Below, one piece after another: positions 34,312-42,664 of a stretch of 64,000 nucleotides of DNA. A model generated the notes under the pieces. It saw only the letters and a program-made list of their open reading frames with translations, searched no databases and was not told the origin of the DNA. Source of the DNA: an uncultured Alloprevotella sp. (GTDB lineage: Bacteria; Bacteroidota; Bacteroidia; Bacteroidales; Bacteroidaceae). The stretch spans positions 1 to 64,000 of the forward strand of contig CALUOQ010000007.1 in assembly GCA_944322325.1 (NCBI GenBank), in the 5' to 3' direction. Position 1 is the first letter of the stretch. The number at the start of each line of letters is the position of its first letter. The translations under genes were made by a program, and so were the position numbers.

Positions 34312-34401
34312 ATGCCAAGCGGAAAGAAGAAGAAAAGACACAAGATGTCTACCCACAAACGGAAGAAAAGATTAAGAAAGAATCGCCACAAGAGCAAGTA
34401 A
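34312..34401 (+). CDS. AURKAIP1/COX24-domain ribosomal-type mini-protein (29 residues)
   Basis: A very short, extremely basic protein: MPSGKKKKRHKMSTHKRKK at the start, RLRKNRHKSK at the end. Its composition and the KMSTHKRKKRLRKNRHK pattern match the AURKAIP1/COX24 domain, known from mitochondrial small-subunit protein mS38 and found in Bacteroidetes as a protein of about 30 residues. It most likely binds ribosomal RNA. It lies 18 bases after HU and before an inverted repeat that precedes RNase E/G. Confidence 0.8.
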   Translation: MPSGKKKKRHKMSTHKRKKRLRKNRHKSK

Positions 34402-34431
34402 ACTGAGCCTTGCGCCAGTGGTTAAATCCTT

Positions 34432-34486
34432 ACTAAGAACAAACTTGAGTAGCCTTAGACAAACAGCATTCAGGTTTGTTCTTAGT
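34432..34486 (+). promoter_or_regulatory. Long hairpin just before the RNase E/G start codon
   Basis: ACTAAGAACAAAC (34432-34444) pairs perfectly with GTTTGTTCTTAGT (34474-34486), and the stem extends by TTGA against TCAG. The RNase ATG is four bases after the stem. There is no U-run, so it looks like a leader structure and not a terminator. Confidence 0.55.
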
Positions 34487-34490
34487 GTAA

Positions 34491-36098
34491 ATGTCAGTCT
34501 TGAAAGAACATATGGTTAGTGAAGTTATCGTTGACGTTCAGAAAGAAAACATCTCGATAGCCCTCCTCGAAGACAAGAAACTGGTAGAGTTTCAACAGGA
34601 AGGGCGGTCTGAGACGTATGCGGTCGGGAACATTTATCTGGCAAAGGTAAAAAAGATAATGACCGGACTCAACGCTTGTTTCGTGAACGTCGGATACGAG
34701 CGCGACGCTTTTCTCCATCTGTTCGACCTCGGCGGTAAGTTCCATTCCTACGAAAAGTACCTGAAACAGGTTCGGAGTGACAAGAAGAACCTCTACCCTA
34801 TTTCCAAAGCCTCCATTCAGTCCGAACTGACGCGCGACAGCAGTATTCAGAACGTACTGAAAGTCGGCCAGGAAATCCTCGTTCAAATCACGAAAGAGCC
34901 CATTTCCACCAAAGGACCGCGACTCACGTGCGAACTGTCGTTTGCCGGCCGGTATCTGGTGCTGATTCCGTTTAGCGACAAGGTGTCCGTGTCGTCAAAA
35001 ATCAGAAGCGACGAAGAACGAGCCCGCCTCAAGCAACTGATTCACAGTATCAAACCCAAGAATTTCGGTGTCATCATCCGTACGGTCGCTGAGAATAAAC
35101 GCGTCGCCGAGCTGGACGCCGAATTGAAAGTCCTGCTCAAGCGTTGGGAAGATATGATTACCAACGTGCAGAAAGCGGACAAGTTTCCTCTCTGCGTCTA
35201 CGAGGAGACTAGCCGTACGGTCGCGCTGCTCAGGGACCTTTTCAATCCGTCTTACGAAAACATTTACATAAACGACAAGGATGTATTTGAAGAGGTCAAA
35301 AGCTACGTTTCGCTCATCGCGCCGGAACACCACCACATCGTAAAGCTCTATAAGGGCGGAACGCCGATATTCGATAATTTCTCGGTCACCAAGCAGATCA
35401 AGTCTTCTTTCGGCCGTACCGTGACGTACAAACACGGCGCGTACCTTATCATCGAACATACGGAGGCGCTTCATGTGGTCGACGTGAACAGCGGTAACCG
35501 TTCCAAAGCGCAGGAGAGTCAGGAGATGAACGCTTTGGAAGTAAACTTGGGAGCTGCCGATGAGATTGCCCGCCAGTTGCGTCTGCGCGACATGGGCGGC
35601 ATCATCGTTGTCGACTTCATCGATATGGACAAGGCGGAGAACCGGCAGAAACTCTACGAGCGCATGTGCCAAAACATGCAAAAGGACCGCGCACGCCACA
35701 ACATACTGCCATTGAGTAAGTTCGGGCTGATGCAGATTACGCGTCAGCGCGTGCGCCCGGCCATTGACGTGAACGTAGAGGAATTGTGCCCGACGTGTCG
35801 CGGAACCGGTAAGATAAAATCCAGCATCCTATTCACGGATTTGCTCGAGAATAAGATAAACACGCTGGTCAATAAACTCAACGTCAAGAAAATCCGCCTT
35901 CACGTTCATCCCTACGTTGCGGCGTACATCAATCAGGGCCTTATTTCGCTGAAGTACAAATGGCAGATGAAGTATGGCCGCGGCATAAAAGTCATTGCCA
36001 ACCAAGAACTCGCCTTTCTGGCCTACCGTTTCCTTGACGGCAACAATCAGGAGATTGACATGCAGGAGGAAAACGAAATCGAAGTGTCCGAGAATTAA
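34491..36098 (+). CDS. rng: Ribonuclease E/G family protein
   Basis: An endoribonuclease acting in rRNA maturation and mRNA decay. The 535-residue protein has the S1 domain with embedded sensor (AVGNIYLAKVKKIMTGLNACFVNVGYERDAFLHLFDLGGKF), the 5' sensor and RNase H-like regions, the DNase I-like catalytic core with VVDVNSGN and IVVDFIDMDKAENR (metal Asp residues), and the zinc-link Cys pair CPTCRGTGKI. It lacks the long disordered tail of E. coli RNase E, so RNase G type is the better name. The ATG at 34491 follows the hairpin; an in-frame ATG at 34512 is the alternative. Confidence 0.93.
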   Translation: MSVLKEHMVSEVIVDVQKENISIALLEDKKLVEFQQEGRSETYAVGNIYLAKVKKIMTGLNACFVNVGYERDAFLHLFDLGGKFHSYEKYLKQVRSDKKNLYPISKASIQSELTRDSSIQNVLKVGQEILVQITKEPISTKGPRLTCELSFAGRYLVLIPFSDKVSVSSKIRSDEERARLKQLIHSIKPKNFGVIIRTVAENKRVAELDAELKVLLKRWEDMITNVQKADKFPLCVYEETSRTVALLRDLFNPSYENIYINDKDVFEEVKSYVSLIAPEHHHIVKLYKGGTPIFDNFSVTKQIKSSFGRTVTYKHGAYLIIEHTEALHVVDVNSGNRSKAQESQEMNALEVNLGAADEIARQLRLRDMGGIIVVDFIDMDKAENRQKLYERMCQNMQKDRARHNILPLSKFGLMQITRQRVRPAIDVNVEELCPTCRGTGKIKSSILFTDLLENKINTLVNKLNVKKIRLHVHPYVAAYINQGLISLKYKWQMKYGRGIKVIANQELAFLAYRFLDGNNQEIDMQEENEIEVSEN

Positions 36099-36217
36099 GT
36101 TCCTCCCCTCCCGGGCTGATTGTGGCAGCGGCGCGGAGTCTGCCTGGCCCGAAAAGCTTTCACCTCTCCGACACAGACAGTCTCCGTCGCGCTTTCGCCC
36201 ATTTCCGGATTCTCTTT

Positions 36218-38782
36218 TTACAGTTTAACCACGGCAGTCAGCGGCAGTTGGTCCGAAGCTCCGCCTACCCGCAGGGTAAACGTCCCTTTTTCCACTACCC
36301 ACTTTTCTTTCTTCGCGCTGAAAAAGCGGAACGCCCTTTCGTCCAGACGGAGGGTGACGGTCCGGCTTTCGCCCGGCTGTAACCAGACTTTTTCAAATCC
36401 TTTCAGTTCTTTCATCGGCCGGGGCTCGCTGCATCGGTCGTCGCTGACGTAAAGTTGTGCCACTTCCGCCCCGGCCCTTTTTCCGGTATTCGTGATGCGG
36501 AACGTCGCTTCCACCAGCCCTTTTTTCCGGTCCTTCACCTCAACAGTCAGGCTGTCATAACGAAACGTCGTGTACGACAGGCCGTAGCCGAAGGAGTACA
36601 GCGGTTCCTTGCCCGACCGGTCGTACCCCCGGTAGCCGGTAAAAATGCCCTCGCGGTAGTAAACCTTTCTTTCCTCGCGCGTTTCGTCGTAGTTGCCGCA
36701 AGCCGGCGAATCCGCCCACTGCCGTTCGATACTGAACGGTAGTTTGGCCGACGGGTTGACCGCGCCGCTGAGGATTTCGCCAAGGGCTACGCCCCCTTCC
36801 TGTCCGGCGTACAAGGCGTGCAGTACAGCCGGCACCTTGTCTACCCAGCGGCTCATGTTCACGCCGCCACCGGCATGGACCACCACGACCGTGTTGGGGT
36901 TGACCGCCAGCATCCGCGCTATCAGCAGGTCCTGTCCGTAGGGCAGGTCGAAAGGCCGGTCGCGTCCTTCCAGTTCTATTGCGCCGTCCAGCCCGACGCA
37001 GCAAATGACCACGTCCGCCCGGCGGGCTATTTTCTCTGCCTCGTCAAAACGCAGGTCGTCCTCGTACACATATCCCAGCCTCATTTCGGCCGGTTTGCTT
37101 CTTCTGTTTTTGTATTCCAGGCGGACCGTAATCCGTTCGCCCGCCTTCACTGGCAACGTAGCCGTCCCGAAGTGGAACGACTGGGAACCGGCGGCGTCGA
37201 TCACCTCCTTGTCGTTCAGCCACAGGCGGTAAGCGCCTTGTGCGTCCGTCAGGAAGCGGAGCACGCCGTCGCGGGGTGCGTCCACCACCCCGTCCCAGCA
37301 GACGCGGAACCGTTCCGTGACGCCGTCAATCCCCGGCCGGCTACCCCATTGGCAGTTCACTTGCCGCTCCACACGCCGTGCGGCCACGGCGTCCGTGCTG
37401 TCGGTGCGGTAGTAAGTGACGGACAGTCCCCTTTTTCCCGCCTCCGTGTGAAAGACGCTTTGCTCGAACAATTTGCGCTTGAACCGGTTCGAAATTCCCT
37501 CGTCGTAGTACACCTCCGCGTCGGGAAAAGCCTCCGTGATGCCGTCCAAGTCCGTACGCACATGCCACGGGTTCACCTTCGAACTGCCGCCACCGCCGTA
37601 CACGATGCCGTCGTTGTTGAAGAATCGGTCCGAGATAAACGGCGGGTTGGCCGTGGGGCCGACCACGGCGATGCGCTTCACCCGGTCGGCGTCCAGCGGC
37701 AGTGTCGCGTGCTGGTTGCGCAGCAGGATGATGCCCTCGCGCGCCGCCTCAAGGGCCGCCCGCTGGTTGCGGGGGCTGTAGACGGTCAGGCTGTCGACCG
37801 CTTGCGGACGGTCAAAGAACCCCATTTCCATACAGGCGTTGTAGACGTGAAAAACCTTTTCGTCGATTTGCGCCTCGCTGACCTTCCCCTCACGGACGAG
37901 GGGCAGCAGTTGTTCGCGGGTAAAGTAGCGGTGACTTCCCATCTCGAGGTCGAGCCCGTTCGCCACGGACGGCAGCAGCGAGCGCGTCGCCGCCCAGTCG
38001 GACATGTACATCCCCTTGAAGCCCCACTCCTCCCGCAGGACGTGGTTCAGGTAGGCGCTCTCCGTGCAGTGAACCCCGTTGAGCAGGTTGTAACCCGACA
38101 TCACCGCCTTGACGCCTCCCTCCTTTACGGCCGCCTCGAAGGGGAGCAGGTATATCTCGTGCAAAGTCCTGTTGTCCACCTCCGTACTTACGTCGTAGCG
38201 GTCGTACTCCTGGTCGTTGCCCGCAAAGTGTTTCACCACGGGCATCACGCCCCCGGCCTGTACGGCCCGGACAAAGGGGACCACCATGGCGGAGGTCAGA
38301 TAGGGATCCTCGCCGAAGTACTCAAAGTTCCGGGCCCCCTTGGACGCCCGATAGATGTTCACCCCCGGCGCCAGCATAAGGTGAATCCCCCGGGCTCTCC
38401 ACTCGCGGGCGTAGGCTTCGCCCGTCCGCTTCGCCAGGTCGCGGTTCCACGACGCCGCCAGCGAGAGGGCCGACGGAAAAGCCGTCGCCCGGCCAAACAG
38501 GCCCCACGAAGCCACGCCCAGTGGGCCGTCGGCTATCTGAAAGGCCGGAATGCCCAAGCGTTCGCAGGGATGCAGGAAGAAGTCGTTGTACCCGGACAGC
38601 AGATCGATTTTTTCCTCCAGTGTCATGCGCTTTACCAGGTCCGCCGTGCGTTCGGCGGCCGGAAGCGTCGTGTCGCGGAACGCTTCAGTTTGCGCCTGCA
38701 TCGTCAGGCTGAGGAAACAGCCCGCTACGGTCAGTATGAGTGATGGGCGGGAAAAGCCTCTCGTCTTGCTTTTTCTTTTCAT
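36218..38782 (-). CDS. Secreted GH3 beta-glycosidase with PA14 insert
   Basis: An 854-residue exported glycoside hydrolase. A signal peptide (SLILTVAGCFLSLTMQAQ) precedes the GH3 barrel (about 35-330) with KHFAGNDQEYDRY and the nucleophile Asp in MYMSDWAAT, then the C-terminal GH3 sandwich interrupted by a PA14 domain (about 430-570, ending EMRLGYVYEDD), and a fibronectin III-like end. This is the BglB/BglX-type layout with the catalytic Asp present. It probably releases glucose or another hexose from beta-linked oligosaccharides in the periplasm. It stands alone with a -7 box at 38816-38823. Confidence 0.92.
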   Translation of the reverse strand: MKRKSKTRGFSRPSLILTVAGCFLSLTMQAQTEAFRDTTLPAAERTADLVKRMTLEEKIDLLSGYNDFFLHPCERLGIPAFQIADGPLGVASWGLFGRATAFPSALSLAASWNRDLAKRTGEAYAREWRARGIHLMLAPGVNIYRASKGARNFEYFGEDPYLTSAMVVPFVRAVQAGGVMPVVKHFAGNDQEYDRYDVSTEVDNRTLHEIYLLPFEAAVKEGGVKAVMSGYNLLNGVHCTESAYLNHVLREEWGFKGMYMSDWAATRSLLPSVANGLDLEMGSHRYFTREQLLPLVREGKVSEAQIDEKVFHVYNACMEMGFFDRPQAVDSLTVYSPRNQRAALEAAREGIILLRNQHATLPLDADRVKRIAVVGPTANPPFISDRFFNNDGIVYGGGGSSKVNPWHVRTDLDGITEAFPDAEVYYDEGISNRFKRKLFEQSVFHTEAGKRGLSVTYYRTDSTDAVAARRVERQVNCQWGSRPGIDGVTERFRVCWDGVVDAPRDGVLRFLTDAQGAYRLWLNDKEVIDAAGSQSFHFGTATLPVKAGERITVRLEYKNRRSKPAEMRLGYVYEDDLRFDEAEKIARRADVVICCVGLDGAIELEGRDRPFDLPYGQDLLIARMLAVNPNTVVVVHAGGGVNMSRWVDKVPAVLHALYAGQEGGVALGEILSGAVNPSAKLPFSIERQWADSPACGNYDETREERKVYYREGIFTGYRGYDRSGKEPLYSFGYGLSYTTFRYDSLTVEVKDRKKGLVEATFRITNTGKRAGAEVAQLYVSDDRCSEPRPMKELKGFEKVWLQPGESRTVTLRLDERAFRFFSAKKEKWVVEKGTFTLRVGGASDQLPLTAVVKL

Positions 38783-38815
38783 GATACTTTTTCGTTAGTG
38801 TGTATTTTGACGCTC

Positions 38816-38823
38816 CAAATTTA
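38816..38823 (-). promoter_or_regulatory. -7 box for the GH3 gene
   Basis: On the minus strand TAAATTTG matches TAnnTTTG, 33 bases before the ATG at 38782. Confidence 0.6.
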
Positions 38824-38930
38824 GCGAAGCCCTCTCATATATGAATAATGAAGAGCCGCCGGAATGTGTATGTCCCGTTTACAATGTCATGACGCCCCGG
38901 CACAAAAATTCAGGTCTATGGCCGGTATTT

Positions 38931-39010
38931 CCTGTCGCAGCGATAGAAAATCCTGTCGCAGCGATAGAAATTTCTATCGCTGCGATCGTTTTCTCGGTCG
39001 GGGCACTTGC
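38931..39010 (+). repeat. 80-bp intergenic element, copy C
   Basis: Aligned by its 21-base units (GCAGCGATAGAAA...), this copy also spans 80 bases. ACTTGC stands where other copies end in ACTTGT; the left end ACAAGT is replaced by CCTGTC. Units 2 and 3 are arranged head to head (GCGATAGAAATTTCTATCGC). Confidence 0.75.
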
Positions 39011-39292
39011 ATGAGCGGGCTGTGCGCTTGCGGGCATCCGGTCTCCGTTCCTTTCCGTGAGTGCTTTTCCCGGCAAAACGGTGTCCGGCGGCATGTGATT
39101 TCGCGTGACGGCCAGCAGAGTTCCGAATAGGCATGTTTTCTCCGTCATCGGTTCCGAATAATAAAAGCGAAGCTTGGCTCGCCATTAGGGTTGCGAGCTA
39201 TAAATTGAATACTTTCGCCATAGAAAAAGTAATGTGATTATTGCGAGCAGCCGGCCACCTCGCCCGGATTGCGACAACGACAACGAAAACAG

Positions 39293-39976
39293 ATGGAGAA
39301 GGCTTTGCACACAGACAGCTTGTACGTCCCAGCACCACAGGAGATAGTGGAGACGGACCTGCTTCCGCTCATCCCCAAGGAAATGAGGGATGGGTTCGGA
39401 GCCGGAGAATGCCGGCTCGTGGCGGCCGACGTCAATCGCTGTCTGTACCCACGCTTGGTCTATCGCGTTTACCCGGAGTTCGTCGTGGCTGCTGGAGGCG
39501 TCAGGATAGGGCGCAGCACGCTGGGCGTCGGCCCGAAGAATGTCTCCGTGCTCCGCCGCTGCGTCCAGGTCGCCGTATGCATCGGCACTGTGGGGGCCGA
39601 GGTGACCGCCCTGCACAAGCGCTACGATGCCGAGGGGCACCCGCTGCGCGCTTATCTTTGCGACGGAGCCGCCAATGTGGCTTTGGACCGGCTGATGCTC
39701 CATTGGCGGACCGAATGTCTGCCCGGACATGCTACGTATCCGATTTGCCCCGGCTGCTGCCAGTGGGACATTGCCGAACAGCAGCTTTTGTTCTCGCTGG
39801 TCGAAGCCCGGAGCGTCGGCGTGTCGCTTTCCGCCTCCGGACTGATGCGCCCCATCAAGTCGATCAGCGCTGTCGTGGGCATCAGCCCCACCGAATGCTT
39901 CGCGACCGCCGAGTGCGACGTTTGCGGGCGTAAGAATTGCATTTACAGAGAGTTTCGAAACGTGGCGTTAAAGTGA
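39293..39976 (+). CDS. Stand-alone MetH-type cobalamin reactivation-domain protein
   Basis: A 227-residue protein resembling the activation domain of B12-dependent methionine synthase, which binds S-adenosylmethionine and remethylates oxidised cobalamin. The central LCDGAANVALDRLMLHWR and the C-terminal PGCCQWDIAEQQLLFSLVEARSVGVSLSASGLMRPIKSISAVVGISP match that domain, and a Cys-rich end (CDVCGRKNC) follows. There is no MetH catalytic body here. Such proteins occur beside corrinoid methyltransferases. I prefer the ATG at 39293 over the TTG at 39269. The stop overlaps the next gene's GTG start by four bases. Confidence 0.8.
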   Translation: MEKALHTDSLYVPAPQEIVETDLLPLIPKEMRDGFGAGECRLVAADVNRCLYPRLVYRVYPEFVVAAGGVRIGRSTLGVGPKNVSVLRRCVQVAVCIGTVGAEVTALHKRYDAEGHPLRAYLCDGAANVALDRLMLHWRTECLPGHATYPICPGCCQWDIAEQQLLFSLVEARSVGVSLSASGLMRPIKSISAVVGISPTECFATAECDVCGRKNCIYREFRNVALK

Positions 39977-41478
39977 AATTGTGCAGAGTACATATAGAAC
40001 CCGCAGGCGCGGAAACGCTTGTTGCCGCCGGGACGTCCTTGGCCGATATCGTGGCCAGCCATGGGGTCGACTTCCCTTGCGGCGGTCAGGGACGCTGTGG
40101 CAATTGCTGCGTGGAAATCCTGTCCGGCCGGGTCGCGACCGACGCCGGTTCGCAGCAGCTGCTGGTGCGCAAGGGCCTGTCGCCGGCGAAGTGGGCCCTG
40201 GCCTGCCGCGCGCAGGTCGTTGAGGACCTGACCCTCCGCGTACCGGAGCGGGAGCACCCGATTCTGACCGATGCGTCGACGTTTGCGGACGGTGAGGAAT
40301 CGGGTTGTGGTGTAGCGATAGACCTGGGTTCGACGACGCTTGTCGTCCAGCTCGTCGACCTCCATACGGGGCGTGTGCTGGCCACAGCCTCCGCCCTGAA
40401 CCCGCAAAGCCGCCATGGCGCCGACATTATGTCACGCATCGCCTTTGCCCTTTGCGATAGGGCCTCGGCCGAACTGCTGCAACGGAGCGTCCGGCAGGAA
40501 CTGGGGCGTTTGGTCGAGGAACTGGCCGCCACGGGACGCTTGGACGAAGTGCGCAAGGTGGTCATCGTCGGCAACAGTGTGATGCACCACCTCTTTTGCG
40601 GATTCGACGTCGCCCCCTTGGCCGCGGCGCCGTTCCAGTCGCCCCACAACGAGGCCTGCACGTTTTCCTCTGTCGCCTTGGGGTGGGCGTTACCCGACTG
40701 TCCGGTCACGTTCCTGCCCAACCTGAGCCATTTTGTGGGGAGTGACATTCTGGCGGGCATCGAGGCCCTGCGTCTGCATCGCTCGGACAAATGGCAGGCC
40801 TTAATCGACCTGGGGACGAACGGGGAAATCGTGATTGGCAGCCGCCGGGGCATCGTCTGTACGTCGACGGCAGCCGGACCGGCCTTCGAGGGCGTAAACA
40901 TTTCGCAAGGCATGAGGGCCACGACGGGAGCCATCAGCGGGGTCGACGCAGAGACCGGCGCCGTACGGACTGTCGGTGGTGCTGCCGCCACCGGCTTGTG
41001 CGGCAGCGGACTGGTGGATGCGGTTTTTTACCTGCTTCGTCAAGGCCGGATCGACCTGACCGGCACGTTTACCGAAGCCTTGCCCGGCGGGCGCTTTCCC
41101 CTGACACCTGCTGTTGCCCTGACGCAACAGGACATCCAGGAGTATCTCCTTGCTCAAGCCGCCATCGCTACGGGTTTCGAGCTCCTGCTGCACGAGATGG
41201 GGCTGGAAGCCTCGGACCTGGGCCGGGTTTACGTGGCCGGAGGCTTAGGGGAAGCTGTCGACCTGGCCCACGCTTCGGCTTTGGGCCTGCTTCGTGGAAA
41301 CCTGTCCCGGGCCGGCAACACCGCGTTGCGCGGGGCGAAACGTTTCCTGTACGACCGACTCGCTGACGAGGCGGAGGAGATTGCTCGACTGACGAGCCAC
41401 TTCGCCTTGGAGAGCTGCCCGGAGTTTCAGGATGCCTACATCGCGCATCTCTTTCTGGGAGGAGAGGACATACTGTAG
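39973..41478 (+). CDS. RACo-like corrinoid activator (ferredoxin + ASKHA ATPase)
   Basis: Uses ATP and electrons to reduce Co(II) corrinoid proteins back to active Co(I). The 501-residue protein starts with a plant-type [2Fe-2S] domain with C36, C42, C45 and C78 as likely ligands, then a linker, then an ASKHA-fold domain (about 115-500) with GVAIDLGSTTLVVQLVDL, VIVGNSVMHHLFCG, LIDLGTNGEIVIGS and VYVAGGLGEAVDL. This is the RACo/RamA-like (DUF4445) arrangement. The GTG at 39973 overlaps the previous stop (GTGA), and the earlier TTG lies inside that gene. It stands with a corrinoid protein and UroD-fold methyltransferases, which is its usual company. Confidence 0.88.
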   Translation: MKLCRVHIEPAGAETLVAAGTSLADIVASHGVDFPCGGQGRCGNCCVEILSGRVATDAGSQQLLVRKGLSPAKWALACRAQVVEDLTLRVPEREHPILTDASTFADGEESGCGVAIDLGSTTLVVQLVDLHTGRVLATASALNPQSRHGADIMSRIAFALCDRASAELLQRSVRQELGRLVEELAATGRLDEVRKVVIVGNSVMHHLFCGFDVAPLAAAPFQSPHNEACTFSSVALGWALPDCPVTFLPNLSHFVGSDILAGIEALRLHRSDKWQALIDLGTNGEIVIGSRRGIVCTSTAAGPAFEGVNISQGMRATTGAISGVDAETGAVRTVGGAAATGLCGSGLVDAVFYLLRQGRIDLTGTFTEALPGGRFPLTPAVALTQQDIQEYLLAQAAIATGFELLLHEMGLEASDLGRVYVAGGLGEAVDLAHASALGLLRGNLSRAGNTALRGAKRFLYDRLADEAEEIARLTSHFALESCPEFQDAYIAHLFLGGEDIL

Positions 41479-41549
41479 TATTCATCTAAACAACGACCGT
41501 AACGAGCACATAATAAACCCTATACGATAAAACTAACACAGATAGCCTT

Positions 41550-42641
41550 ATGACACACAAAGAACGCGTCTTGCGCGCCCTCAACCATGAGGAGACGGAC
41601 AGGCCACCTTTCCAGGCGACCTTCACTCCCGAGTTTGCCGACCGCCTGCGCCGGGAGTTCCACCTGCCCGAACAGCGCACCGAACCCCACCACCGTACGT
41701 GGTACGGCTACGACCTGGAAATCCTTACGGGACAGGATGCCCTTCAGGCCGGCGGCGGCTGGGTGACGAACTACTACCTGAAACCGGAGAACTACACCGA
41801 CGAATGGGGCGTGGAGTGGAAAATCGATCCCTACGAGACGCCTTTCGGCACGGGACACTACACCAACATCGCCCGCAACCCGTTGCGTGACGACGACGAC
41901 CTTGCCATGGCCTACAAGGCGCCGGACCCGCTCCGCCCGGAGCTTTACCGCCACGTGGAACGGCTGGTCCGCGAATACGGCCAGGAGTACTACATCATCG
42001 GGCGTGTACACGGCACCCTGTTCGAAACGGCGTGGGCTCTGCGCGGACTGGACACCTTTATGACCGACTTCTACATCAATCCCGACCTGGTCTGCCACCT
42101 GCTCGACGAAACCGGTAATTACCACCGCCGGATGTGTCTGGAGATGGTGAAGCGGGGCGTCGACATGATCTGGCTGGGCGACGACATGGGCGCTCAGCAA
42201 TCCCTGCTGATCGACCCTGACCTTTGGCGCGAGTTCTTCAAGCCCCGCATGGCGGCCATCATTGCCGACATCAAGAAGGCCAACCCCGCGGTGAAGGTGG
42301 CCTACCACACGGACGGGTGTAACTACGACATCATCCCCGACCTCATCGAGATAGGCTTGGATGTGCTTAACCCGGTGCAGACCGAGTGCATGGACCCTGC
42401 CGTATTGGAGGATAAATATGGCGACCGGCTTTGCTTCTTCGGCGGAATCGCGGTGCAGTCCACCCTGCCGTACGGCACGCCCGACGAGATACGCCGGGAA
42501 ATAGACTGGCTCAAGGGCACGCTCGGACGGGGCGGCGGCTGGCTCAGCGCCCCCACCCACCACGTGCAGCTGGACACGCCGATGGAAAACTTCTTCACCA
42601 TGCTGGATGCACTTGGAATTGAGGATAAACGCCCACGCTGA
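41550..42641 (+). CDS. UroD-fold methyltransferase, variant without the HxC zinc motif
   Basis: A 363-residue protein of the uroporphyrinogen decarboxylase/MtaA superfamily (TIM barrel). The N-terminus MTHKERVLRALNHEETDRPPF and the late PVQTECMDPAVLEDKYGDRLCFFGGI are family patterns. It lacks the decarboxylase arginine/aspartate signature and the HxC plus late Cys zinc site of MtaA-type enzymes; instead residues 253-257 read HTDGC, and the C-terminal Cys is replaced around PTHHVQLDTP. I infer a role in taking the methyl group from the unknown substrate, with the second UroD gene (44923) as partner. Functional proof is absent. Confidence 0.75.
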   Translation: MTHKERVLRALNHEETDRPPFQATFTPEFADRLRREFHLPEQRTEPHHRTWYGYDLEILTGQDALQAGGGWVTNYYLKPENYTDEWGVEWKIDPYETPFGTGHYTNIARNPLRDDDDLAMAYKAPDPLRPELYRHVERLVREYGQEYYIIGRVHGTLFETAWALRGLDTFMTDFYINPDLVCHLLDETGNYHRRMCLEMVKRGVDMIWLGDDMGAQQSLLIDPDLWREFFKPRMAAIIADIKKANPAVKVAYHTDGCNYDIIPDLIEIGLDVLNPVQTECMDPAVLEDKYGDRLCFFGGIAVQSTLPYGTPDEIRREIDWLKGTLGRGGGWLSAPTHHVQLDTPMENFFTMLDALGIEDKRPR

Positions 42642-42664
42642 CAACGGGAACAACAAGAAACGCT

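Larger units (their letters stand above)
38783..39292. other. Divergent intergenic region with repeat copy C
   Basis: This 510-base region separates the GH3 gene from the corrinoid operon. It contains the GH3 -7 box (38816-38823) and repeat copy C (38931-39010). No cobalamin riboswitch hallmark was recognised although the following genes use B12. A weak -7-like TACTTTCG lies at 39210-39217. The rest shows nothing I can support. Confidence 0.5.

Noticed and set aside
36818..38743. 641-residue open frame opposite the GH3 gene
   Set aside because: Antisense shadow; the GH3 frame carries all recognisable motifs.
38783..39292. Cobalamin riboswitch before the B12 operon
   Set aside because: I looked for the conserved B12-box and core patterns and did not find them; a covariance search would settle it.
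41550..42641. Haem-pathway uroporphyrinogen decarboxylase (hemE)
   Set aside because: The HemE N-terminal arginine/aspartate signature is missing and the gene is embedded in a corrinoid operon.
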